Shown here: positions 1 through 7,413 of the stretch, piece after piece
Numbering within the stretch: position 1 is the stretch's first letter
Layout of the letters: each line of letters starts with the position of its first letter
Assembly (NCBI RefSeq): GCF_020524545.1
Contig: NZ_JAIVLG010000001.1
Span: 744,001-808,000, forward strand
Direction of reading: 5' to 3'
DNA from: Microbacterium paraoxydans
GTDB lineage: Bacteria; Actinomycetota; Actinomycetes; Actinomycetales; Microbacteriaceae
DNA: 64,000 nt
Notes under the pieces: generated by a model
The model's input: the letters and a program-made list of their open reading frames with translations, nothing else
Database searches by the model: none
What the model was told of the DNA's origin: nothing
Made by a program: the position numbers and the translations under genes

Positions 1-662
1 TCGAACAGGATCATCTCCTCGATGCGATCGGCCGCCCAACGACCGAAGGCCTCGAGGTCCTCGGAGGGTCCTCCCATCTCGGCCGCGCGGTAGAAGTTCG
101 TGTTGGGGACGCGGAAGCCGCCCGGTGTGACCGGCTCGAACATCGACTTCATGGCGGGAATGCCGGTGATCGCCAACGCTCCCTGTGGCGTGCCGTGGTA
201 GGCCACCGCACGGGAGATGACCTTGTGCTTGGTGGGCTTCCCCCGCAGCTTCCAGTAGTGCTTGGCCAGCTTGAACGCAGTCTCGACCGCCTCGCCGCCA
301 CCGGTCGAGAAGAAGACGCGGTTGAGGTCGCCGGGCGCCTCGTCGGCGAGACGGTCCGCCAGCTCGATCGCCGCAGGGTGGGCATAGGACCACAGCGGGA
401 AGAACGACAGTTCGGATGCCTGCGCGGCAGCGGCCTCGGCCAGCCGTCGACGTCCGTGCCCGGCATTCACGACGAACAGGCCGGCGAGCCCGTCGAAGTA
501 CTCCTTGCCTTTCGCATCCCAGATCCGGTGGCCGTCGCCCTTCACGATGATCGGGACTCCGGACTCGGCCATCGTCGACTGTCGCGTGAAGTGCATCCAG
601 AGATGGTCCTTGGCCATCGTCTGCAGTGCGGACTCGGTGGGCGTGGCGCGGACGGTGTTCAT
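1..662 (-). CDS. Class III (omega) aminotransferase, N-terminal part
   Basis: PLP-dependent fold-type I class III aminotransferase, a cytoplasmic enzyme moving an amino group between an amine or omega-amino acid and a 2-oxo acid. Only about 220 N-terminal residues lie in the window; the gene runs off the left edge, so the PLP lysine is not visible. Visible family signatures are GLAGLFVVNAGHG, FFPLWSYAHP, the phosphate-binding loop FFSTGGGEAVETAFK and the aromatic PLP-stacking segment AVAYHGTPQGA. The ATG at 662 overlaps the stop of the Lrp-type regulator (ATGA), so the two are co-transcribed and the regulator probably senses the substrate or product. The substrate (putrescine, beta-alanine, GABA or another amine) cannot be decided from this fragment. 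Confidence 0.9.
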   Translation of the reverse strand, partial: MNTVRATPTESALQTMAKDHLWMHFTRQSTMAESGVPIIVKGDGHRIWDAKGKEYFDGLAGLFVVNAGHGRRRLAEAAAAQASELSFFPLWSYAHPAAIELADRLADEAPGDLNRVFFSTGGGEAVETAFKLAKHYWKLRGKPTKHKVISRAVAYHGTPQGALAITGIPAMKSMFEPVTPGGFRVPNTNFYRAAEMGGPSEDLEAFGRWAADRIEEMILF

Positions 663-1126
663 CTGGTCCCCCAGTTGTAGAGCTGCTTCTGAAGCTTGGC
701 GTAGATGAAGGTCTCGGTGGAGAGGACGCCGTCGATCGGCCGGATGGTGTCGTTGATCAGCGCCAGCAGGTCGTCGTCGTCCTCGCAGACGACCTCGGCG
801 AGCACGTCGAAGGATCCGACCGTGATGACCACGTAGTCGACCGCATCGATCGCCGCCACGGCTTCGGCGACGTGGCGCGTGTCGCCGGAGACACGGATGC
901 CGATCATGGCCTGACGAGGGAAGCCGAGCTGCATCGGGTCGGTCACGGCGACGATCTGCATCACGCCGGACTCGGTGAGCCGTTGCACCCGCTGACGCAC
1001 GGCGGCTTCGCTCAAGCCGACCACGCGCCCGATCTCGGAGTAGGAGCGGCGGCCGTCCTCCTGGAGCAGCTCGATGATCGTCTTGGAGATCGCATCGAGA
1101 GTGGGGTGCTTCTTCATCGAACCCAT
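659..1126 (-). CDS. Lrp/AsnC family transcriptional regulator
   Basis: Feast/famine regulator of 155 residues, the usual family length. Residues about 10-60 form the AsnC-type helix-turn-helix (segment SYSEIGRVVGLSEAAVRQ). Residues about 75-150 form the RAM effector-binding and oligomerisation domain, with VGSFDVLAEVVCED in the expected place. Family members bind an amino acid or related amine and assemble as octamers on DNA. The stop codon overlaps the start of the class III aminotransferase, so the likely target is that operon. GAAGAT lies six bases upstream of the ATG at 1126 and could be a -10 element; the in-frame ATG at 1117 is a possible alternative start. The ligand is unknown. Confidence 0.92.
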   Translation of the reverse strand: MGSMKKHPTLDAISKTIIELLQEDGRRSYSEIGRVVGLSEAAVRQRVQRLTESGVMQIVAVTDPMQLGFPRQAMIGIRVSGDTRHVAEAVAAIDAVDYVVITVGSFDVLAEVVCEDDDDLLALINDTIRPIDGVLSTETFIYAKLQKQLYNWGTR

Positions 1127-1211
1127 GGTGCGATCTTCGCACTCGGAAGTGTCTCAAGCAACCGATTCCGCCGTACTGAGGGTGAAAGTCGGCGGAATCT
1201 GCTGTCTCGGC

Positions 1212-2372
1212 TCAGTTCTCGATCGGACCCAGCAACGCGCTCGCCGCGGTGGAGTGGGCGGATTCCGGGTCCGAGGGGTGGAACGCGCCGGCCAGCACGT
1301 CTCGGTAGAGCCGCGACAGTTCGTTCGCCGAGAAGTAAGAGCCGCCGCCCGCGACCAGCATCGCCTCGTCCACGACCTGCTTCGCCATCGTGATCGCGCG
1401 GTGCTTGACACCCGACAGCAGGGGGAACCAGCGAGCGCCGTGATCGACGCGGTCGTCGACGTCGCGCGCGAGCGCGGCGATCTGCGGGGGCAGAGCGTCG
1501 TAGGCGATGGCCATGTCGGCGATGCGCCAGCGGATGTCGGGATCCTGGCTGTACGCCGCTCCGCTCTTCTTGGACCGACGCTTCTGCGCGGTCGAGACCG
1601 CGAGTTCGAGGGCACGGCGCGCGATGCCGGTGTAGACCGATGCCAGCAGGATCTCGAACACCGAGAAGATGCCGAACACGATGGGGTCGGGGCTGGGCCC
1701 GGGCGAGATGCGGCGCACCACGTGATCGGCGTCCGCGACGGCGCCCTCCAGCCGAGTGGTCCGACTCTGCGTGGCCCGCATGCCGAGCGTGTCCCAGTCG
1801 TCGGATGTCGTCACCGCATCCGTGCGCTCGATGAAGGCGAACACGAGCTGTGGAGCATCAGCACTGGTCGTGTCGAGACCGTGCAGGCCCAGCTTCGACC
1901 ACACCGGAGCGAGGGAGGTGAAGATCTTGGTGCCGGTGAACGCATAGCCCCCGTCGCCGTCCGGCACTGCGGCGGTGTCGCTGCCGAACAGGACCAGGTC
2001 GTTGCCGCCCTCGCTGATGCCGAAGGCGAAGACCTCGCCCGCGACCGCGCCGTCCTGCACGAACTCCAGGCCGGGGACGCCGCGATCGGAGAAGATCTTG
2101 GCGACGCCGGTCCACACCAGGTGCATGTTGATCGCGAGCGCCGTCGCAGGTGCGGCGCCCGCGAGTCGCTGCTGCAGGATCGCTGCCTCGGCGAGACCGA
2201 GTCCCGCGCCGCCGCGCTCCGTCGGCACCAGGATCGACAGGTAGCCGGCGTCGCGCAGCTCGTCGAGGTCCTGCTGGGGGAAAGTGTTCTCGCGGTCGTG
2301 GATCGGAGCGCGCTCGCGGATCCGGTCGAGGAGGTCGTCCGGGAGAAAGGCCCTGGGGTCGAAGTCGTTCAT
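1212..2372 (-). CDS. Acyl-CoA dehydrogenase family flavoprotein
   Basis: 386-residue flavoprotein with the acyl-CoA dehydrogenase layout: N-terminal helical domain (about 1-115, with GYLSILVPTERGGAGLGLAE), middle beta domain (about 125-225, with FAFGISEGGND and FTGTKIFTSLAP) and C-terminal four-helix domain. The sequence is divergent. I do not see the canonical catalytic glutamate context of beta-oxidation enzymes, and the C-terminal half resembles the DszC/monooxygenase-like branch, so oxidation of a CoA ester is not assured. The start at 2372 overlaps the stop of the alpha/beta hydrolase (ATGA), and the pair is one transcript. The two may act in sequence on a small carboxylic or ester substrate; this is inference from neighbourhood only. 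Confidence 0.85.
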   Translation of the reverse strand: MNDFDPRAFLPDDLLDRIRERAPIHDRENTFPQQDLDELRDAGYLSILVPTERGGAGLGLAEAAILQQRLAGAAPATALAINMHLVWTGVAKIFSDRGVPGLEFVQDGAVAGEVFAFGISEGGNDLVLFGSDTAAVPDGDGGYAFTGTKIFTSLAPVWSKLGLHGLDTTSADAPQLVFAFIERTDAVTTSDDWDTLGMRATQSRTTRLEGAVADADHVVRRISPGPSPDPIVFGIFSVFEILLASVYTGIARRALELAVSTAQKRRSKKSGAAYSQDPDIRWRIADMAIAYDALPPQIAALARDVDDRVDHGARWFPLLSGVKHRAITMAKQVVDEAMLVAGGGSYFSANELSRLYRDVLAGAFHPSDPESAHSTAASALLGPIEN

Positions 2373-3145
2373 GCGCGTGTCTCCGTTCCGGCGAGGGCCT
2401 CGAGCAGCTGCCGGATGGATTCCTCCGGCCGGTCGCGGTGCAGCGAGTGGCCCGCACCCTCCACGACCGAGAGGGTGATGCGGGGGTTGGCGGCCAGCAC
2501 CTCGGCGGCGAGATCGCCGGTGAAGATGCTGTACACGGCAGGGTCGGCGCCGATCACGTGCGTCGGGACGGTGAGCCGCGCGGCCGCGTCCCGCACGTCC
2601 CACGGCTGGTTCTGCCGACTGGTCTCCTCGACGGCCCAGGCGCTCGCGCGTCGGACCGCGTCGATCTTCAGCTCGTGGTCCTGCGGGTGCCAGTGCGGGT
2701 GCTCCTGCTGCACCACGTCGATGCGGTTCTCGGCGAACGCGCGCTCCTGGCTCTTTCGCACGATGCTCGCGTCGCGCCCGACGACGTGGATCGCGGGATC
2801 GATCAGCACCAGACGCCGCGTCCAATCCGGTGCCGAGGCAGCGGCGACCGTGCTGGATGCGCCACCGAGGGAGTGCCCGATCACGGCATCCCACGCTCCT
2901 CCGCCGTCAGGGGGCGTGGCGACGAGGTCGGACGCGTACGCCTGCACCGTGTAGTCGAGGGACCGCGGGGCATCGCCGTGTCCGCGGAGGTCCACCGCCG
3001 TCGCGTGCCAACCGGCCTCCGCGAGAGCGTCGCCGAGGCGCCACATGAGAGCGCCGGACGACCCCAGTCCATGCACGAGCAGGGCGCGGCGCGAAGCCGT
3101 CGGGTCTCCCCAGGCGAGCCGGGGCAGGGAGAGGGGAGCGGGCAT
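2369..3145 (-). CDS. Alpha/beta hydrolase
   Basis: 258-residue cytoplasmic alpha/beta-hydrolase-fold enzyme. The oxyanion-hole region is VHGLGSSG (about 24-31), the nucleophile elbow is GHSLGG with Ser92, and the catalytic histidine is His233 in GAGHSLHRDRP. The acid is probably the aspartate of the GADPAV segment. There is no signal peptide. Members hydrolyse esters, lactones, thioesters or epoxides; the substrate is not predictable. It is the first gene of a two-gene unit with the acyl-CoA-dehydrogenase-like protein (stop and start overlap). The ATG at 3145 has TAGGCT six bases upstream and no clear ribosome-binding site, suggesting a leaderless message. Confidence 0.9.
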   Translation of the reverse strand: MPAPLSLPRLAWGDPTASRRALLVHGLGSSGALMWRLGDALAEAGWHATAVDLRGHGDAPRSLDYTVQAYASDLVATPPDGGGAWDAVIGHSLGGASSTVAAASAPDWTRRLVLIDPAIHVVGRDASIVRKSQERAFAENRIDVVQQEHPHWHPQDHELKIDAVRRASAWAVEETSRQNQPWDVRDAAARLTVPTHVIGADPAVYSIFTGDLAAEVLAANPRITLSVVEGAGHSLHRDRPEESIRQLLEALAGTETRA

Positions 3146-3151
3146 GGCACC

Positions 3152-3157
3152 AGCCTA
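3152..3157 (-). promoter_or_regulatory. -10 element of leaderless alpha/beta hydrolase operon
   Basis: TAGGCT on the minus strand ends six bases before the ATG at 3145, which places transcription start on or next to the start codon. Confidence 0.6.
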
Positions 3158-3200
3158 CGACCGACTCGGATCCGCGGTCGCGGGGCCGGAGGACGCGGAA

Positions 3201-3230
3201 AGGGGGCGCGGCCTCGCGGACGCGCCCCCT
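3201..3230 (-). terminator. Hairpin terminator after the propeller phosphatase
   Basis: Perfect 10-bp inverted repeat AGGGGGCGCG / CGCGCCCCCT with a 10-base loop, starting about 15 bases downstream of the phosphatase stop codon at 3246. No U-run follows, as is usual for actinobacterial hairpin terminators. Confidence 0.7.
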
Positions 3231-3245
3231 CTGCGGCAACAGCGG

Positions 3246-6200
3246 TCAGTCGGTGCCGATCGCCACCAGCCCGGATGGGTACCGGTCGCGCGCCGACACG
3301 TAGATCTCGCCGTCCGTCGGGTTCACCGAGACGCCGTAGACCTTGTTGCCGTACGCGTGGGCGCTGAGCCGGGCGATCAGCGACAGATCGGCGGTCGAGT
3401 AGATCGACACTCCGCTCGCGTCGAAGGTCGTCGTCTGGTGCCCGGCGATCAGCCGCCCCGTGGCGGTGTCGACGGCGAGGGAGCGCAGGTCGGCGTTCGC
3501 CATCGGGATGGTCCCTGCGAGTTCCCACGTGCCTCCGGCGAACACACGCACGCCGTCCGTCGACCCGTCAGCATCGGCGGTGCCCACGTAGAGGCGGTCG
3601 TTGACGCCGTCCCACGCGATGCCGTGCGAGCGCCAGGCGGAGTCGCCGGCCGGCGTCACGGCGATTGCTGCGCCCGTCGCCGCGTCCATGATCTCCACTC
3701 CCGTTCCGCGCGTGGCGCCGAACACGAGACCTGCCTCCGGGTCGATGTCGATGCCGCGCACGTTGGCCGTGAACGCATAGGGTCCGCGCGTGAGCGCACC
3801 GCTGCTCGCATCCATCACCAGCCATCGGTTGGAGTAGGCGACGTACAGCTCGCCCTTCGCCTCGTCGAGCGCGACGTCTCGCACGCCCTCGTCGACCGCG
3901 GTCGGGGCGGGCACATCGAGCGTCCGCACCAGCGTGTCGGTCGTCGGGTCGATCTCCCAGACGCGCGCGGGGCGCATCTCGTTGCCGACGAACAGATGGC
4001 CGCTTCGGGTGTCGACCACCGACCCGACCGGACGTTCGTCCGATTCCTGGACGTCCGTCGCGGATGCGATCACCGACAGCGACCGCGCCGTGAACACCGG
4101 AGTCTCCGGGTCGGTCGGATCCGTTGGGTCGATCGGATCCGTCGGGTCGGTCGGATCCGTTGGATCGGTCGGTTCTGTTGGATCCGTCGGGTCGGTCGGG
4201 TCGGTCGGGTCGACCGTCCGCACGCTCACGGTCACGGCAGCGGCGGTGAGTTCCTCTCCCGGTGGGTTGAGGCGGAAGTCGCGGTTCGAGACGAACACGC
4301 GCTGGCGCTCCTCATCGATCGCGATGCCGTAGCCGTCCTTGCCGTATTGCGGGCCCACGAAGTCGCCCATCAGGGCGCCCGTGGCGAGGTCGTGCACCGA
4401 GAACCCGCCACGATCGGCCGTCGTGCCGGTGTAGCCGACGTAGAGCAGTCCGTTCGTCGAGTCGATGTCGACCTGACGAGGGTTCGGGCGACTCGTGCGT
4501 TCCCACAGCTTCGCGAATCCGTTCGACGCGTCGAAGGCCTCCAGGTTGATCACGTCCGTGAGGTCGTGGAATTTGGTGCTGACGACGGTGCCGGTGGTGG
4601 GGTCGGCGGCGACGTAGTAAGCGTCGGCGGTGCCGTTGATGACTCCGAGGGAGGCGCCGGTGGTGGCGTCGAGGACTTCGATGCCACGGGAGGGGACGGC
4701 GACGTAGACGTATCCGAGTTGGGGGTCGACGTCGATGGAGCGGTTGGATTCGATGGTCGGGAATGGTCCGCGGACGACCTGACCGAACGTGTCGGGCGCG
4801 ATGGAGACGACGAGCCAGTTGCGGTTCTGCTGTCCGACGTAGAGGAGGTCCCTGTCGTCATCGATACCGAGGTCGCGGATGTTCTCGGGGAGGGTCATCT
4901 CGCCGAGGATCTGGTCGGTGTCGGGGTCGATCTCGTAGATCTTGCGTCCGTTCTGGTCTCCCAGGTAGAGCACGTCACGCGATTCCGAGTAGGCCACTCC
5001 CGCGGGCAGGCTCGCCTTCGACTTGTCCACCGACACCAGGTGTCCCGCCGACTCGTACGACAGCGCCTCCGGCATCACTCGCTCGCTCACGGTCACGGCG
5101 GCGGCGGTGAGTTCCTCTCCTGGTGGGTTGAGGCGGAAGTCGCGGTTCGAGACGAACACGCGCTGGTGCTCCTCGTCCACGGCGATGCCGTAGCCGTCCT
5201 TGCCGAAGGCGGGATCGGCGAAGTCGCCGAGCGCCTTGCCCGTGGCGAGGTCGTGCACCGAGAACCCGCCAGAGCCTGCACCCGTGCCGGTGTATCCCAC
5301 GTAGAGCAGTCCGTTCGTCGAGTCGATGTCGACTTGACGGGGGTTGGCCCTCGTCGCCTTCGCCCACATCTTGGCGAAACCGTTGTCGGCATCGAACGCC
5401 TCGACGTTCACGACACTCGTGAGGTCGTGGAATTTGGTGCTGACGACGGTGCCGGTGGTGGGGTCGGCGGCGACGTAGTAGGCGTCGGCGGTGCCGTTGA
5501 TGACTCCGAGGGAGGCGCCGGTGGTGGCGTCGAGGACTTCGATGCCACGGGAGGGGACGGCGACGTAGACGTATCCGAGTTGGGGGTCGACGTCGATGGA
5601 GCGGTTGGATTCGATGGTCGGGAATGGTCCGCGGACGACCTGACCGAACGTGTCGGGCGCGATGGAGACGACGAGCCAGTTGCGGTTCTGCTGTCCGACG
5701 TAGAGGAGGTCCCTGTCGTCATCGATACCGAGGTCGCGGATGTTCTCGGGGAGGGTCATCTCGCCGAGGATCTGGTCGGTGTCGGCGTCGATCTCGTAGA
5801 TCTTGCGTCCGTTCTGGTCTCCCAGGTAGAGCACGTCACGCGATTCCGAGTAGGCCACTCCCGCGGGCAGGCTCGCCTTCGACTTGTCCACCGACACGAG
5901 CGAGCCTGTCACCTCGTAGTCGACCTCGCCGGTCGGTACATCGGGCGTGATTTCGCCGGGATCGGGGTTACCGCCGCAGCCGAGGCACGGCTGCACGGGA
6001 CCGGTGGGGATCTCCTGCGGCTCGACACCGTCCGTGACGAGCTTGCCGTTCTCGTCCTTCGTGATCGTCACGCCGTCGAAGAACTCGCCGTCGGCGGTCC
6101 TCGATTCGTAGCGCAGGGTGCCCTCGCTGACGTCGACGAGCTGGTAGAACTGCTTGCCGCCGTCGAGGCGACGCAGGTGCGCGCCGTTCTCGTTCCACAG

Positions 6201-7376
6201 GCGCGGACCGTACTCGTACAGCTTCACGCTGGCGCTGGAGCCGACGTAGACCGGGCCGGTCGCGCTCAGTTCGGGGTCGGCACCTGCGGGGAGGTTCTCC
6301 TCGGCGGCGAGCGAGTTGCCGCGCCCGTAGGCATGGTCGTGACCCTGCAGGACGAGGTCGACGTCGTACTTCTCGAGGACCGGGCCCCATACCGTGCGGA
6401 TGCCCAGGTTGTTGCGGCCCTCGTCGAGCGAGTACACCGGGTGGTGGAACAGTACGATCGTCCACTCGTTCGGGTTCTCTGCCAGCACGCCCTCAAGCCA
6501 CTCGGCCTGCACGTGCAGACCCTCCTCGGAGACGATGTTGCTGTTCAGCGACACGAAGCGCACACCCTCGCGGTCGGTGTAGTACACCGTGCCGGCGAGT
6601 TCGTCGTAGATCGCGCCCTCCCCGGCCGGACCGTTTGCCGGGTACGGCAGCTGTGCGCGCCAGGTGCGGGACAAGCCGCCGTCATACTCGTGGTTGCCCG
6701 GGGTGGTGATGAGGTTCTGTGTGCCCAGGGAATAGGAGAACGCGTCGAACAGCTCACCCCACTGCGCATCCGCGTTCGCGTCGTTGACCAGGTCGCCGAC
6801 CTGCACGACGACGTCGGCATTCGGGCGGTCGCGGAAGGCGTTGCGCAGCACGCGGGAGCCGTCGCTCAGGATGCCGTTCTGGATGTCGCCGAGGAAGATG
6901 AACGACGTGTTCTTGTCGGTTGTGCTCGCGGTGGCGAAGTCCTGCCATTCAGAGAAGTTCGTGCCGTCGCCGACGCGGTACATGTACTCGACACCCGGCT
7001 GCAGGTCGGTGAGTGTGGCCGAGTGCAGGTTCTGCGTGTAGCCGGCATCGGTGGCGACCGTCGTGTGCGCGGCGGTGGCTTCCCTCACGCCGCCCGGGTA
7101 CGGGGTCGCCGTCATGGTGCGGTACTGCACGATCCCGCGGTCGGTCGTGGCTGCGGTGCGCCATGTGACGGTCTGCTGGGTGGTCGCGTCTGCGGCGGGG
7201 GTGAGGACGATCCGGTCGGGGATCGCCGACGGCTCCCACGCGGACGGGGCCGCATCCGCGGCCTGAGCACTCGGCGCGGGCGCGGTGAGCACGCCGGCCG
7301 ACAGGAGCACGGCTCCCGCGAGGGCGCAGGCGGCGAACCGCCACGGGGTGCGGCGCCGCGTGAAGGGGGTGGTCAT
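3246..7376 (-). CDS. Secreted purple-acid-phosphatase-like metallophosphoesterase with beta-propeller repeats
   Basis: Very large exported protein of 1376 residues. Residues 1-40 form a signal peptide with a possible AQA|AD cleavage site. About 45-150 is the fibronectin-like N-terminal domain of purple acid phosphatases (VTWRTAATTDRG). About 155-400 is a calcineurin-type metallophosphoesterase with metal-ligand motifs GDIQNG (~162), VGDLVND (~194), GNHEYDGG (~225), FHHPVYS (~310) and GHDHAYGRG (~343). The C-terminal two-thirds are YVTN/NHL-like beta-propeller repeats. Two 287-residue units (about 493-779 and 780-1066) contain cores of roughly 160 residues that are almost identical in DNA. A Pro/Thr-rich DPT linker (about 1054-1091) precedes a third, diverged propeller. 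There is no sorting signal, so it is probably released or bound through the propellers. It follows the LAATG-anchored paralogue by 37 bp in one operon. Substrate unknown; phosphate scavenging from extracellular esters is plausible. Confidence 0.9.
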   Translation of the reverse strand: MTTPFTRRRTPWRFAACALAGAVLLSAGVLTAPAPSAQAADAAPSAWEPSAIPDRIVLTPAADATTQQTVTWRTAATTDRGIVQYRTMTATPYPGGVREATAAHTTVATDAGYTQNLHSATLTDLQPGVEYMYRVGDGTNFSEWQDFATASTTDKNTSFIFLGDIQNGILSDGSRVLRNAFRDRPNADVVVQVGDLVNDANADAQWGELFDAFSYSLGTQNLITTPGNHEYDGGLSRTWRAQLPYPANGPAGEGAIYDELAGTVYYTDREGVRFVSLNSNIVSEEGLHVQAEWLEGVLAENPNEWTIVLFHHPVYSLDEGRNNLGIRTVWGPVLEKYDVDLVLQGHDHAYGRGNSLAAEENLPAGADPELSATGPVYVGSSASVKLYEYGPRLWNENGAHLRRLDGGKQFYQLVDVSEGTLRYESRTADGEFFDGVTITKDENGKLVTDGVEPQEIPTGPVQPCLGCGGNPDPGEITPDVPTGEVDYEVTGSLVSVDKSKASLPAGVAYSESRDVLYLGDQNGRKIYEIDADTDQILGEMTLPENIRDLGIDDDRDLLYVGQQNRNWLVVSIAPDTFGQVVRGPFPTIESNRSIDVDPQLGYVYVAVPSRGIEVLDATTGASLGVINGTADAYYVAADPTTGTVVSTKFHDLTSVVNVEAFDADNGFAKMWAKATRANPRQVDIDSTNGLLYVGYTGTGAGSGGFSVHDLATGKALGDFADPAFGKDGYGIAVDEEHQRVFVSNRDFRLNPPGEELTAAAVTVSERVMPEALSYESAGHLVSVDKSKASLPAGVAYSESRDVLYLGDQNGRKIYEIDPDTDQILGEMTLPENIRDLGIDDDRDLLYVGQQNRNWLVVSIAPDTFGQVVRGPFPTIESNRSIDVDPQLGYVYVAVPSRGIEVLDATTGASLGVINGTADAYYVAADPTTGTVVSTKFHDLTDVINLEAFDASNGFAKLWERTSRPNPRQVDIDSTNGLLYVGYTGTTADRGGFSVHDLATGALMGDFVGPQYGKDGYGIAIDEERQRVFVSNRDFRLNPPGEELTAAAVTVSVRTVDPTDPTDPTDPTEPTDPTDPTDPTDPIDPTDPTDPETPVFTARSLSVIASATDVQESDERPVGSVVDTRSGHLFVGNEMRPARVWEIDPTTDTLVRTLDVPAPTAVDEGVRDVALDEAKGELYVAYSNRWLVMDASSGALTRGPYAFTANVRGIDIDPEAGLVFGATRGTGVEIMDAATGAAIAVTPAGDSAWRSHGIAWDGVNDRLYVGTADADGSTDGVRVFAGGTWELAGTIPMANADLRSLAVDTATGRLIAGHQTTTFDASGVSIYSTADLSLIARLSAHAYGNKVYGVSVNPTDGEIYVSARDRYPSGLVAIGTD
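4104..4215 (-). repeat. DPT triplet repeat linker
   Basis: Roughly 36 codons of repeating Asp-Pro-Thr (with EPT and DPI variants) between the second and third propeller domains of the phosphatase. The underlying DNA is an imperfect 9-bp repeat. It makes an extended, Thr/Pro-rich linker, the kind of segment that actinobacterial protein O-mannosyltransferases can modify (inference). Confidence 0.85.
4557..5036 (-). repeat. 480-bp near-identical internal duplication, copy 1
   Basis: This stretch matches 5418-5897 at a constant offset of 861 bp (287 codons). I could find only two base differences, near 4620 (A/G) and near 4929 (G/C). Flanking parts of the same 861-bp unit are clearly more diverged. 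Codons inside the block end almost always in C, whereas flanking codons also use G freely. Confidence 0.9.
5418..5897 (-). repeat. 480-bp near-identical internal duplication, copy 2
   Basis: Partner of 4557-5036; encodes the propeller core containing LYVGQQNRNWLVV and YVYVAVPSRGIEVLDATTG. The sharp edges of identity suggest gene conversion between the two propeller units rather than a uniformly recent duplication of the whole unit. Confidence 0.9.
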
Positions 7377-7413
7377 GAGATCAGTGCCTTTCGGGTTTCG
7401 ATGAGCGGGCCGG

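Noticed and set aside
4557..5897. Near-identical 480-bp copies as an insertion sequence or composite transposon
   Set aside because: Both copies are direct, in frame, encode propeller residues and have no terminal inverted repeats or transposase.
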